A stretch of 64,000 bases of DNA from Bryoerythrophyllum caledonicum (GCA_963971425.1 OZ020519.1:6402028-6466027), one strand, 5' to 3'. Positions 36,262 through 50,089 are shown, counted from the stretch's first letter. Program-made: numbers and translations. The notes: a model not told the origin generated them from the sequence alone.

Positions 36262-37582
36262 AAGCCAATCTCTCTCTCTCTCTCACTCACACTCGCAATC
36301 AGCAATTGCTGCACCTCTTGTTGCGAGAGAAGATGGGATTGGGAGGGAGTTTTTGATCTTGGGTGGAAGTGGTTGATGCTGAGTTTGCTGAACTTGGTCA
36401 TGGGAAGTGTTGATGGTTGCTTTCGAGTGGGTTTGTGGGGCTTTGGAGGCGCGCCTTTTGGCCTTGGCTCATGCCAAGTCCCTTTTGAATGCCCTCCACT
36501 CTTGGGCGCCACGTCGGATTCTGCCGCTCCTGGTTCAGGCTCGCCACGTCGGATTCTGCTGATGTTCGTCTAAAATTAGTAAACCAGTGAACTATGGTTA
36601 TAGGCCCAAAGTTCAAATTGCAATAACTTATTCAATTTTATGTATTTTTCAAAATTCTAAACTCGAATGGAAACTAGACTTTATGAGCTTTGTTTCGTTT
36701 GTTGGACTCAAATTCAATACGTACCATTTGAATGGCTCAAATTCATATTTATAGAAAAAACTAAAAATACACTACATTGAGATCCACATCAGATAGATAA
36801 AACATGACTACCTCAATGAGGCAAGTTTCATCATCATCTACTATTTGCACATCAATGAACTCGCTAAAAAAAATGGGTGAAAATAAGATCATTCACTGTG
36901 AAATGTCATCCGAGAAGCCAATTTTGGGCTCCTCATACGTTGCAGGGTTAAAGGTATGAGACGCAACATTTGGGTTGCAACATGATGTTTTGACATCCAA
37001 AGCGTATGAATTGATGTGTACAATAGTTATGAGAGTTTGTATTTGTATTGAGCCCAATCCAATGAGACATGACAATTCTAATTTAGATCATTATTGCACC
37101 TACTACATGCTTGAGAAGTTGCAAAATTGTCATGTATTCTACATGTATGGTGTTGTATTTGAGCATGATAAGGTCCAAATATTGAAATGACCTCCAAATG
37201 AAAGATGTTAGTTGAAGACTCTTCAATCCAAAGTTGGATGTCTTGCTAAATTTTAATACATTATATTAAGAATAAAGTACGTGACCGTATATATGGTCCC
37301 CCACTGACCTTTAAGGGTGAAACGTCAAAAGGTGCCACTGGTGGCCAGAATATTCTACATGTATAATGTCGTATTTGAACATGATAAGATTAAGATATTG
37401 AAATGACCTCCAAAACAAAAGATGTTAGCTGAATGCAAAGGTGTAATTCTTGCTAAACTTCAATACATTTTATGTATTTTACAGTGTAAAATACGTGCCC
37501 GTTTATACGGTTCCCGATTGATGTTTAAGGGGTTTAAAAAAAAGTGGATCCAGTAATCAGAGATAGAAGGTAAAGTATTGAC
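36262..37582. other. Topoisomerase upstream region and tandem repeats
   Basis: A CT run lies at 36270-36288. The word CGCCACGTCGGATTCTGC occurs twice near 36508 and 36542. Positions about 37133-37318 and 37350-37540 are diverged direct copies (TTCTACATGTAT, ATATTGAAATGACCTCCAAA, AAAGATGTTAG). No gene recognised. Confidence 0.45.
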
Positions 37583-40500
37583 TCAACCCCTATAGGATAG
37601 TTGTCTCCTTAGGGGACAAATTGAATTTTAATTAAGTCCTCGAATCTCAAATTTTGGCATGATTTTTTGGATTTTTTTACTAAAATGGGCAACTTTATAT
37701 TAGCTTTCTATTGACATAATTTTTTTGTAGAAATCTGACTATTGGTTCAAAAGTTTCTAACATTTTTTAGTGACATATACAAATAGTGCAATAGTATAGT
37801 GAGACCTTTGACAAAATAGTGTAGCAAAACTTAAATTGACTCTATATGCAATAGAAATTAGAGTTTCAGTTCAATTTTTAAATTAAAATTTTATTCTTGG
37901 AAGGAAATAGAAATCTTTTCATCTACCATAGGATTTTTTTACTTTCAAAAATATGAGAAGGATATGCAAAACTTGTTTGTGTATTATTAATTCTTAGCAT
38001 ATATTAGTTGCATTGCAAGATTTTTAAGGACATCTTCTACCCCTCTTTTAATTCTAAAATTTGGTGCACATGTGCCTAACATGATCTTATTTTAGTTAGA
38101 ATTAGAAAACCACGGCCCTAAGTGCAAAAAATTGCCATAGAAGGTGGTCAAAGTTTGCTGAAGGTGTTTTATATAACCACAAATTAGGTTTATGTCTCAT
38201 TTCAAAGCCTAATATCTTTCAAACCGTGCCGTCAACTTTTTCCATACACACTTACAATCCTAGTACAAGATCCTATTGTTAGAAAAATATTTATAAAATA
38301 TGTTTATTTGCACTTTGTATTGAATGCATTGAAATTGGCAGTTTTCAATGAGTTTGGGTGTTAAAATGTCAAAGTACTTTACAAGTTAAAGAAGAAGAAA
38401 TATTTGTGAAACATGATAGCAAATTTTTAATTGGTGAAATCTTGCTTTGAATTTCTCTTGACAAAGCTTTGGTAAACTTTGAAGGTAAAAAAAATCACAT
38501 CTCCCATAGAAACTCAATCTATAAATTTTCTTTTACCTCATTCAGTTTTATTTTTCTTCACAAGGTTTTCTTCTTTCTTCAATGCCCTTCAGGTTATTTC
38601 ATTTCCATCTTCCTTAAGTGCGCCTTTGTTTAACCGTTTTTCCTCTATTTCTCTCTAGGATGTTACATCAACTATGCATTTAGGGTAGAGATCAATGTTT
38701 TTGTTTGAGGCGAAATGGAGCCTTAAAACGAAAAAAAAGAGGAAAGTCTGAAATTAGCGATAATCAATGTGAAAAGCCTGAGTGGCCATCGCCAAATTTC
38801 GGCCATGGGGGAACTGATTTCGCCCACCTTTCCCACCTGTCACAGGCTTTACCTGTCTTGTCGCCAGCTACTTTGTGTAGCAAAGAAAAATAATTATAGG
38901 TCATGTCGCCAGTCGGCGCCATCTCAGTTGTCCATATTCCAAACTTTTGCCACCTGGATTGATCTCCTTCTCCTAATATGGATGGGCTTGAGGTTGTTGT
39001 CGCCAACTTTTTGCATGATTATTTCCGTCTATGTCGGTACGTTTCAAACTTTTGCTTGACTTGTAACATTTTTTTGTTGTATGTCGCCATCTTGTTCCTT
39101 GCAATTAAGGTACGTTGATAGTTTATTTTTAATTCTAATTTTCTTCAGAGTAGTGGGCTGTGCAAGAGCAAGTAGTTTATTCATGCTAATTTCATGAGAT
39201 TGTACACAACTGATCTTGTTTGGGATCTTGGCTTCCTTCAAATGCAGGTTTAAACTCGTTGTTCTGTATCTGTTCAGGAATCCTAAGTGACAAGTCTCTT
39301 GAAAGTTCAATGTTCAGTGACAATTTTTTGCTTCCAAGTTCCACAGCGAATTAACGATTGAATTCCTCTGCTTCTAATCTTCTGCATGTTTGTGTGTCTA
39401 AACTGTCACTTGTGCATTGTTTGTCCCGTGATTTCCGCCGTCTATGCATTGCTAGACGTCTGAATCTCTATTCGCAGCAGAGCCTGGTTGCCTTCAACAT
39501 ACTTCCTGTCTGCATTCTTACTCCGTGATTTTCGTTGTGTTTGCATTGTTCGACGTCTGATCACCTTTGAGTCTGCACGCACTGCATGCACTACATTTCA
39601 TTTGAACGTCTTTCATGTTTTCTGTTTCTGTCTGCTTCACAATGTTTCCTAGATCCGCACTACATAGATACTATACAAGAGTCCCGAGGAGTGGGTCAGG
39701 TTCTACTAGTGGGCTTCTTCCGAAAGGAATTACAGAGTCTGAGTCTAGAGCCGCGAATTCAAGTGCGTCTGTTCAGGCTTGCACGTCCGAACTTGGGACG
39801 TCAAGCAATAGTAAGGGGCCACATCCGAATGCCAAACCTCCCTCTAGCATCAATCTAAACTTCAACATGCTTATACCGTTTTTGTGCTTGCTTCTATCAT
39901 ACAAGTTGTATGTGGCATCTTCATTCATTGTTCTTTTTCTGCTGTGATTGGTAGTTGATATACTCTGGATAGGTTGACGTTCCATTAGTTTAATGCTAAC
40001 CCATGATGCCTAGCTCAAATGTGGCTGGTTTTTTTTCCATTATTATTTTTTCACTGTTTTTAAAACTTTCCTTTATTTATTTTTATTTTCATTTTTTCCT
40101 TCTTTTCCTTTTTTTTCCCCCTTTTTGAGCTTTTCTCTAGCTGCTATTATTATGGGGGGGAAATTAGGCTGAGACACCACTTGGCGGCCGAACACTGAAG
40201 TGCTCAAATATGGGTGTATCACTTTGTTTATTGCAATTCATTTCTTGTTACTTCAAGTTTGCATATTAAAGTTCTATTTGTATCTACTTGTTATGATTGA
40301 TGTCGGCTTATGCTGGATGGAAGGTTGATTCTATACTCAGCCTTGGTCGAGTCCAGAGCCTTTACTCGTTTCTCTTATTATTTGTTGTTACTTGCTCTTA
40401 CTAGTTTGCATGAAGGTTGAATTAAGATTTATCTGTTGTAGTCTTGCATGTTTTAAACATGTAAGTTAAAGCCTAAGTTTGCGACGTGTTTGTTGTAACT

Positions 40501-42518
40501 TGTAGAAGCTTCGAACTTTGAAGTTGTAACTTATTTTTGCCGGTGTTCATCTTGACTTTCAGGCTGCCTTGCCAGTTAGATTGTGGTAGAATTTTCTGTT
40601 ATTGCCAGATTAGCTTTGCCGATATTGCGAGTTGTCGCCAGAAATGACCATCAAAATAAAGCCTATGTAGCCAGACATTGATGACCAGAAAAACTTTACA
40701 GCCCCCCCAAAAAAAACCATGTAGCCAAATTTGCACTTAAAAAAAAAGTAAGGTCGCCAGACTGGCACCAAAAATAAAAACCAATTTAAACACTAGTAGA
40801 GATGGATCATAGAGGGAACAAATGTTAGCAACATAAAGTCAAAGTATAGAGGACGATGACAATGACATTTTTGAATTTGACCAAGCCATTGAGACTTTGC
40901 AAGGTATTATTGATGATCCACAACCTGTGCGTATTCCACATACCTTGGGTGAAGGGCAAGTTAGACACTTCTAAGCCGAATAATTAATTATGGTCCCAAA
41001 AAGTTGGTTCCACATTTTTCAATTTTTTTTCAAAATATCAATTTTTTTGACTTTTAACTTGAAAAGAAGAAGTAAAATTTGACTTTTTGGATGGATGTCA
41101 TTACTTTGGCAATGGAGGTTTTTTTCCTTCTGCAACTTATATCGACAACTACTCAAACTACTGTGCAGCGTTCACAATTGATACATACTTTTCTCTTCTT
41201 GAACCAGTTTTTGAACATTGCAAAGAACATTTGGTGCTTTGGTGCATGTTTGTGATTCCGCAACCCTAAAAGACAAACTATAAGAAGAAAAGGCTATGGA
41301 GGTGGATGTTGAGGTAGTGAAGCGACCTATAGGGAGGCCTAAAGGAGCAATTGAACCAGTATTGCTAATTTCAATGGAAAAGGCAAGGCAATATCAAACC
41401 AAAAGGTATAAGGCCCATACAACAATTGATTTGCACCATTTCTTTGTAGGCCAATTTACTTTGCAGAAAGTGCGACATGCAATTACCTAAAGAGTGCATA
41501 TAAGAAGCGACAAAAACAATATGTTTGTTACCATCATCTATCTAGAAGATCTATGTATGAAGTAAAAAAAGAGTACAAGCAATACATAGAAGAAGGCTTT
41601 TCCCGTTTTGATAAAAGAAATCAACATTGTCCCATCCTTTCCAAGCATCCTGCATTATAAGAGAATATCATTAGAGCTCTTAAGCTACATGGACAAGCAT
41701 GACAACCTTTGTTTGCTACAAACATAAAAAATCTAATTTTTTCCTTTATTAAGGCAAAAGAACCTTCAATTTTAGGTCAAGAGGGTAGGAGTGGGTGGCA
41801 TGTGTCACTCAATTGGATTAGTTTTTTGTAAAAAATGAATTGAATTGAACAACAATAAAAACAATTCGAGCTGCAAACAAACTCTGAAAGCATTGGAAGT
41901 TGCAAAGTAAAATAATAGCTCAACACATGGCCTATTCGGCAAAGTGTTACGCCATTCCAAGGAATTAGTGGTCAATACTGACCAAAATGGGGTACACCTT
42001 GTACCAACTTGTGGTAGCAAAACATGAGAAGAGAAAAGGACAAAATATGTAACACTTCTATGGCTTAAAGACAAGTGTCACGGGCACAAGATTACTAAAC
42101 AAGAACTCTGGAGACTAGAAAAGGTATTGAGAGGAAAACTAATATGAACTCGGATTAACAAGATGAGTACACGAACAACATGAAGAGAGGTGAGCAAGTG
42201 CTCTAAGAGGTGCGTTGTCGAGACTGAAGGACTCTTCAACCTTGATCCCTATATATATTTCCTAATCTAAAGTAAAAGGGCTACACTATTTGTTATATGT
42301 CACACTAAACCACGACACTATTTGTATATGTTACTAAATAAAATTTATAACTTTTGAACGGTAAGTCAAATTTATGCAAAAATCATGTCTACGGGAAGCC
42401 AACAAAAAGTTGCGTATTCAACATAAAATATCCAAAAATCATGCCCAAATTTGAGATTGTGGGACCTTATCCAATCTCAAAATGTCCCTCAAGGGGACAT
42501 TGGGCTATTAGGGGTTCA
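37583..42518. mobile_element. 4.9-kb segment with hairpin-bearing inverted ends
   Basis: The left end (TCAACCCCTATAGG, hairpin at 37601-37619) and the complement of the right end (TGAACCCCTAATAGCCCAAT, hairpin at 42481-42501) are similar. The similarity extends inward through the words AATCTCAAATTTTGGCATGA and its mirror. These ends resemble the smaller TTAA families. Inside are only broken or short frames: one at 41087-41275, and one at 41296-41490 with an AT-hook-like KRPIGRPKG. Whether this is one element or two facing end fragments is unsure. No transposase domain was recognised. Confidence 0.45.
38785..40770. repeat. Dispersed GTCGCCA motif clusters
   Basis: The word GTCGCCA or a near match occurs repeatedly at 38790-39090 and again at 40630-40760, with almost none in between. 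The intervening 1.5 kb has no recognised gene; an open frame at 39615-39947 (plus) has a serine-rich stretch and a hydrophobic end but no known domain. Confidence 0.4.
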
Positions 42519-43505
42519 AGTCAGATAAATTGAGAATCAAGTAAACAACTTGGAGTCAATAGTAAGTGTTAAGTTAGAATAGCTTGTGAGGATAAGAATG
42601 TTTCATTAGAGTTAGAAGTAAAGGTAAGTCACGAAAGTAATTACAGTTTAAGAAAGTTACCGATAAGATAAAAGTAGGTAGGATATAAAGAAATTATCAA
42701 CACGGTGAAAGTACTAGGATTTAGGAAGTTACTAGGTCATGGTAAATTAAGTTTAACTTAGGTAAAGTATATAGGGTTTAGGAAAATTGATGGTGAGGTA
42801 AAAGTATTAGGGTTAAGGAAGTTACCAAGTAACGGTAAATGAAGTTTGACTTAGGTTAAAGTATTTAGGACTAAAGAAGTCACCAAGGATAAAAGTAAAA
42901 GTGAATTACGATTGACTTGAAGTTACGTAACCATTGAAAATAAAAAGATAATCCAAAGAGATCACAATGAGCTCAACTCACCCTAGATGAAAATTCACTA
43001 GGTTAGCATTAAAGTAGTAGAGCTGGTTTTGAGGCTTAACCAAGATGATGTAGATGATGTAGGCCTTACGAAGGTGAACGCCTTTAAAGTGGAGGTCAAG
43101 TCATACGACGTCTAAATGAAATTGACAGTGTTATATTCACTAGGATTTACCTTGGACTTCTAAGAGGAGACAACAATGATAGCAAACAGGAGATGGACAA
43201 AAGTCTCAACTGTCAACTCAATTTGTTTGAGTTCTTACTAGTAATCTTAGATATGTCTTTGCTTTCATTGGATTTATAAATGTGGGATCAACATGATTTT
43301 AGACAAGTTTTAAAGATTTCTTGATTGCTACCCACACTTGATGAGTTGAATGCCCACGTTGGTTATTGTGACAAAATGTGGGAGACACGTAAGAGTATTG
43401 ACCCGAGATTGAGGCGGAGTAGAATATCTTAAATTATTGAAGACGTCCAAGCATGACATGGAAGGATGCAGAGCAAACCATTGATGATGCTACTACAAAT
43501 GCAAG
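42519..43505. other. Spacer with short internal repeats
   Basis: Positions 42600-42910 repeat words like AAAGTA(C/T)TAGG(A/G)TT(T/A)AGGAA and AAGTTACC(A/G)A at irregular spacing, a decayed tandem field. No gene is seen. Confidence 0.35.
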
Positions 43506-43509
43506 AGGA

Positions 43510-43800
43510 GCAACAAAAAAAAAAAAAAAGGCAATAGACCACCTCTGGACACTTCCATCATTTACTTGAACGCACCAAAGCTTGGTATAGTCTTGCTTGA
43601 GCTATTTGGGGGCATTGTAGGTGGATATATTGCAGTTTTGGAGGCAGGAATCATGGTCAAGTACTGCATTTACATGGATGTGGATAAAACAATGAAGCAA
43701 ATGACCAAACACCATAATTGGTGGAGATTGAGCACACAATTTTCATGGTTGTTGGCCACTAAGGTAGGAAAACCAAAAACGGTGAAAATAAGGTGATTTG
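43510..43800 (+). pseudogene. Fossil cytosine DNA methyltransferase-like fragment
   Basis: An open stretch encodes a peptide like the start of a C5-cytosine methyltransferase domain: VLLELFGGI followed by ALLEAGI-like and IYMDVD-like segments, which match the AdoMet-binding motif I region (normally FxGxG). Only the first part of the domain is present. Cytosine methyltransferases captured by retroelements are known in charophytes and other protists, so this may be a relic of such an element, but no reverse transcriptase or LTR is visible nearby. It is a broken remnant. Confidence 0.45.
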
Positions 43801-44317
43801 ACCAGAAGGAATGGAGTTAGAAATTATGTGAATTTTTTTTGAGATGAAGAAGAAGAAATGATGAAGAATGCAAGTTGACTCGTATTTTTATTCCCCGTAA
43901 ATAATTATCTACAATTTTTCAAAGTGGGAAGTTTGTCAAACCCCCTTCTTGTATAGTAGACTCTGCCAAAATTGAACGTGGTGATATCCTTTTCTACACA
44001 TGAAAACACCTAAAACGATTAACTCATATCATTGGAAACCTGCACATAAGGCTACTAAAAAAGAACCACAATTTGACACTATGTGGCACTACAGTGAACT
44101 CATTCTCGTGGCACGGTTTACTGTCAATGGATGATAGCTGATCCCTGCACAATTCAGCTCCCCTCCCCTTGCCGTTGTTTCGCGCCCTTGGACCAGGTCC
44201 CCCTTTCTTTCAAATTTGTGACCTAAGAACCATTGCCTGAAGAGCGCCTGTGCTTGGTGGATAACTTAGAATTTCAACGATCACTTTGCTCTCCTTCCCT
44301 CCTTCCTTCAGGTTGTA

Positions 44318-47247
44318 TTAGCCTCGGTGTGAACTAGTGAGGCTGGGGATGAGAAACAATGGGTGACGCTTGAAAAGGAGAGGAGAATTGGTAGTGTAGA
44401 TTTTGAGATGGGTGTCATGGTAACGTGGATTGCACATGGTGGAGGGGAATTTGGGAGTTTGATGGCATGGGAGTGAATGTAGAAGGTGAAGCAAAAAAGT
44501 ACTGGAGGTTTGGATTTGGCAAGGTAGAATACTACGGAAGGGGTTGTAGCATAGGCGATGATGAGCTTGGACAGAGGTCCTCTGTTCCCATGTCAAAGTC
44601 GAAGTCTTCCGCCGCGCCATCAACTTCGGTGCTCCCCCCGCGGCCCTCATGCGTTGTTTTTCTTGTCGCGCCATTGCTTTCCTTGCTCTCTCCGCCGCTT
44701 TCGCAGCCTTCGCGGCAGCAACTTCAGCAGTGCGTGTTGCTTTCAATCTTGCCGCCTCTTCTTTCTCCGCTTGGCACCGCGCCTGTGCCTCCGCATGCTC
44801 TGCGGCGCAAAGCTCCTTCACCCGCACGGCTTCTTCACGCGCAGCGGCCTTGGCCACACTCGCCGCCTCCCTCTCTGTAAGTTTCCTCCTCTTTGACTCT
44901 TCTCTCTCAATTGCCTTCCTCTCCTTCACTCTGGCCAGATTCTCTCTTGAGTGCTTTAGTCGTTGAGCAGCTTCCTCATACTCTGTTCCAGTCAGAATTT
45001 TGGAGGTTGTATAATCTAAGATGGGGTCCCTGTTCCTTGGCTTACTACGTTTAGTTACGGTGGGAAGAGTGAAGAACCGGGTTATGGAATCTTGCTCCTC
45101 GCCCTGTGGCTCAAAACCCACAATCTCCTCTGACACGCTTGGGTCATCGATTTCCAGGTCAACGAAAAAATATTCAGCCTACGAATTTGGTGCCTCATGA
45201 AACTCTATCGCAATTTTGGAGGCTTCCAAGCCAGGTATGTGGTCCTCACCATCGCCGTCCAGTTCATCAGAGTCGCCATCTAGTTGATTAAGGTCAGATT
45301 CCTCACCTGACCTGACCCTCCCTTCAAACTCACGGTTTTCATGAAGTACGTCATCCTCAACGAACCCCTCTCTCTCTCCCTGACCACATCCCTTCTGAAT
45401 TTCTTCACCAAATCCCTCTTGCAGTTCTTACTCATCATGACTTCTACCCTCCCGAATGCCCCCTTCACTGACCCTCTATGTCTCAGTCTCCTGCAGGTTT
45501 GGAGATGCCTCTGATGAAGGTTGGAAATTGTCAGAGGGAGACAATTGATCATCCACTGCTGCGCTATTAAGAGGCATGATCCCAGTGGCGGAAAATCCAC
45601 TCGTAATATTCTGGTGAGTCAGAGTTTTTTCCAAGGCCAGAGAAACCCAATGAGCCAAAGTTTCTTTAGTAGCTGGTTGATTCATGTTGCGTGAGGTCTA
45701 GTAGTCTCTATAAGCTCTGAAAAACTGTTTGAAAGGTTTAAATAGACTCACGTCAAGGGGCTGAAGTGCTTGAGAAGTATGAGAAGGGAGAGTGAGTAAA
45801 TCTAAACCTGCATGTTTGGCCTCACGCACGACGTCTAACATAACGTGTGAACAATGTCCATCTAGGATCAATAGATGCCGATGGTTAGGAGAGATGGTAC
45901 CAAAGTAATGAAGTGACTGATCCATGCAGAGAACAAATACGTTGTCATCCAAGCTCGGGGTTGCATGGCCATTGTGGCTTCGGGCTCGCAGCGCTGAATG
46001 TAATTTGCTCCAAAGCGCTTACCCCGAAAGATATAGAAAGAGGGTATCGCAAACCCGGCGGCATTAGCGCAAACTAGCACCGAAAGCCACTCCCGCTAGT
46101 CCGGAACAAGGGAATGGACGCGACGGGCACCCGTCTTCGCAATCACAAGATCGCCTCCGTTCTTTCCAGCTTGTGCGCCGCTTTCGTCGCAATTCCATAT
46201 ACGATCCGGTGAGTACCCATGCATGCTATAAAGTTTCTCTAAATTATTTTAGAAACTTTCAACGTTCTCCTTGCACAATCCTTTTGCACGTGCTGTCTCT
46301 AATGCTTGTGTTGTTCGCAGGCTCAACTCTGGATGCCTGCGCTTCGAGCCTCTCATCCAACCCCCCCCCTCGGGTATGCCATCTCTGAACGGTGTGACTC
46401 TCTCCATGGTGATTTCACTTACCTTGATTTTGAGCACTGTCAGGGAGAGCCCATGTCCCCTCTCAGCCATGGCCATGCAAAAGTCAGCTAATTGCCGCTC
46501 CTCATCTTGACTCAAGACACTTTTCACCCCGCGAAGCCTGCCTTTCCTCACGCCATACAAGTGGTCTCTTAATGATGTATACGGTATGTTGAACTTCATG
46601 GCCGCTTTCCTCATGTTTATTCCACCATCGTGAGTTGCGATTGCATCTTTCAACTGTGTGTCTGACCAATATTCATTTTTCAGGACTTTCTTGGCTCAGT
46701 GTGAACCTGTTGGTCTCCCCCGCGGGCAATATCTAAAATCCTGATCGTTGGACATATCTCCGAGGGCCCTTCGCAGCTGGTCCAGGCTTGTGGGCGGATC
46801 TATGGCCGTTATGTCCTCAACACTGAATCTTTCTAAATTTCGGTGGACTTCATGAACACGAAACCCTGACTGTTGCCCCTGATTTGCTGCAGAGAAGAGC
46901 TGGGCGCCATATGGGGGTGGATTTGTGAAGATGCGCACACTGGAAGCACCCTCTCTCTGGCCACTTCGACCGCGCTGTGACACCCTAGGTTGGACGGAGC
47001 TCCTTGTCCTTGCAGCTAAGCCCCCTTGGTGGCGGCCATCACCATTTGTTGAATTTGTGCTCCGCCCCCGACGTGTCTGTACCCGCTCTAATGGCCCGTA
47101 GTCTATTATCTGAGTTCCAGGAAGTGCCTCCTCATCTGAGCTGCTTCCGCTTGAGTAATTCCCCTCGACAGGTACTTGGCAGTTTAAGGTGGACTCCAAC
47201 TCGCCGTCACGGTAAGATGATGAGCGACATGTGCAATCCCGAGCCAT
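44318..47247 (-). mobile_element. Decayed pogo/Tigger-type DNA transposon (DDE_1 transposase)
   Basis: On the minus strand the pieces follow in order. A low-complexity N-terminus (47247-46699) ends at an in-frame TGA. Then, in the same frame, comes a psq-type helix-turn-helix with RKAAMKFNIPYTSLRDHLYG (to 46249). A frame change leads to the DDE catalytic core: WNCDESG near 46190, then LILDGHCSH near 45870 after another frame change, and SHTSQALQPLDVSLFKPFK near 45770. These give the three acidic residues of the DDE_1/CENP-B family. The last part (45136-44318) is an intact 272-codon frame rich in Lys/Glu/Ala coiled coil after the typical PILDYTTSKILTG. At least five disruptions separate the parts, so it is inactive. 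Terminal inverted repeats were not found by eye. Confidence 0.8.
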
Positions 47248-50089
47248 GGTTCACTGAAGCAAATTGCAGCAATAGTAGGATACTAGCAAGAAATTCCGGT
47301 CTAGTACAGTACAGTGGCAATGTGGTATCTCAGGTGATGTGTAATATGTTGATGCAATGCAAAGAATCACAATTCCACTTTGCTATTACAATCTGACCCT
47401 CATGATCATGGTCACATGCTCATCTTCACTCGTGACTAACTTAAACACTCATGGAACAAAACTGAGCATGCTTTGAGGGGCACAAAGAAGACAAGGACAG
47501 TGAATGTGAGTTGAATCTCATTTCGTGGCTCATTAAATTCGTGAGCACATACATTGCAATCTGATGACTGAAATATCTAAAACCATTAATGCTTGAACAA
47601 AATTTTGTGGCTCTAAGTTTCTAGATCCAGATCTAGTTTGTCAAAAAATCAAGCCCCCAAAGTTGGTATTTGATCAACAAGGGCCTACTAAAATTACTCA
47701 CACAAGCCATCTCGTCAGTGACTTTACTATGTTTTATTTTGGATCAAGGCTGACATGCGCAGTGGTCCAGGTCGCTCCTTCAAAATCTGCTCACAGTCCA
47801 CCAAAACCCGGCTGGTGATGTAAAAATTATCCATTTTTGGTCTACCACCTCCTTGTTTCACTGTAACTCTACTGCACGCCTTGAGGGCATTAACCATTTT
47901 TTATTTTCCTACCTTAGTGCCATCAAAACCACATACTCTACATTTGTTGGTGATATTTCTTTGAAGTCACCCAATGACAACCACTGTGTGGACCATGTGG
48001 ATCCTGTTATTGTAGATTCGTCTTGCTAAGGCATGTCTATGGCGGGCAACTAGAATGGACTGAAAGACACCCATTCATAGTGATTTCATCATACTATCCG
48101 TGAACTCCAATTGCTCTAGACTTCTAAAAAGTAAACCGCCGGGCTACATTGCGGAGAACGTACATGTGTTGAGCAGCTCGAGGATGAGGATGTTGGAGAG
48201 CATGCACCCCATTTATTAAACTTTGAATTTGCTAGTGTTGTTAGATGTGGTTGTGGTCTGATTTTGAGTGCATCATACATATGCTCATGGTGAATCAAAA
48301 TTGCACCTGTGACCTTGCTAAATTCCACAATTTGTCATATTAAACGGCCGGAAGTGTATGTAAGTAATATTTTGGATCCTCAGAAAACACCCTAGCATGT
48401 TCATCACAATGACCAAGCACCTTCACCAATTGTCAACCGCAAGAAAGGAAACATATAAGACATAATTCACGTCGCTTATTTTTGCCTAGTCATATGCTTT
48501 TAAGGACAATGGATCTTGGCTTGTGTGGGATTCATTGTTGTAAGAGATGGTGGAGCCATATGTGTATAAGAGAGAGAGCCATCGACTCTCTAATTGGCAC
48601 CACCAACGAGCACATGTTTTGAAGCAACAACGGTGGTTTGCACTTGGCTATACCATTAAATTTATATTGTTTAATGTGGGATTGTTTCATTGGTGGTTGG
48701 AGAATAGAAGCAATAAGTTTCTAATCTGACAGGTTACTTGGGATTCCATAAAATCCAAGCGCCCATAAAACGATTTGCCTGTGTCATGGTGGCAAACAAT
48801 GTGGTTGGGGGTAGGAAGGCCTTAGCACTTCACCTATGAGACATGGGATTCATGTCTTGTCTTTTTGTAAAGACTACGACTGAGGACCTTCACAAACAAG
48901 TTGAGAATTGGAATCAAGGAAGAAAATTAAACATCCAATGATGATTTTAGAGGGGTACTTAAAAAGAATATTTGTGAAAGAACGCACAAGTCACAAAATA
49001 AAAGAAATTAGCAAGTTAAGCCAATTGGAGAAATTTGGAAGCCTAATGGGATTGGGGTAGATGAGCTTCCTCCAATTGATATTTAATAGCAACCAAAAAT
49101 TGAAAATGCTACTTTGAAGGAACTAAAGGAGGTGGTAACTAAAGAAATTTTAAAACCGATGGTTGGTGTAATAAATGGAGAGAAGAGGTGGAGGAATAGG
49201 TGTTCCTCAAGGAAATGTGGATTGCTTTGACTTTGGTTAGCATGTTTTGAGGATATTGAATGGGCTAGAACTGCTTATTGACTTGACAGACAAAGCAACA
49301 ATAATTTCATGTGCTTACAAATGATAAGTTGGCGGACCTCCGTTTCAAGGTTTTTCCGGACCATGTTCAATTGTACATGGAGAAGCAAACACCAATTTTT
49401 TAGTCCTTCCAATTCCATGGTTCAAACCAAAATGGTAGCATCCACAACCCATTCTCAATTCGAGGGGAGAAAGTGGTCAAATGTGCATGTATCATCCCAA
49501 TTCATGACCCCTATTGACAGTGCCATTGTATGTGGCAAATCAACTTGCATAACAACTTATGACCAAATTAGTTCTTTTGTTATACTAATTTGGAGAGATT
49601 ATGGTATGCGTGCATGTATAAAGGTTGATGTTGAAAGCACAAGACATGAATATTCACTCCAAAGAAATACTAAAAAATTCATTCAGTTTCTTTTTCCATA
49701 ATTTTGTATAAGAACTTGGTATTTTTTGTCGCGGCTCAATGCCCTTGGCTAAGTGCATAATTGCATAATTGCATGTTACAATTAGTCCACATTCAAAACT
49801 TGGTGGACTCTTTTGAACAAATGTGGAAATATATAGTGGCTTGGCACCACATTAGTAAGAAACCACATGCATGAACTTGAAATGAAGTATATATCATTGT
49901 TCACTATACCATTATTTATTATTTTGATACTTGTGGAAATCCGTGTCGTCTACACACTATAGTATTTTGTATTAGGTCCCCACTTCCTCTAAGTCCTCCA
50001 AGTCCTCCATATCCCTACCTTCTCAAAGCCCCAAAGTACCCACCCCTCTCAAGTTGTCCAATATATAAATAGTTAGTTTGAACTAAATC
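47248..50089. other. Spacer without a recognised gene
   Basis: Open frames at 48547-48729 and 49309-49701 (plus) encode peptides with no motif I recognise; they may be remnants of an unknown element. No RNA gene seen. Confidence 0.3.

Noticed and set aside
49309-49701. 130-codon frame considered as an unknown gene
   Set aside because: No motif, no gene-like base composition, surrounded by stops and repeats. Left as spacer.
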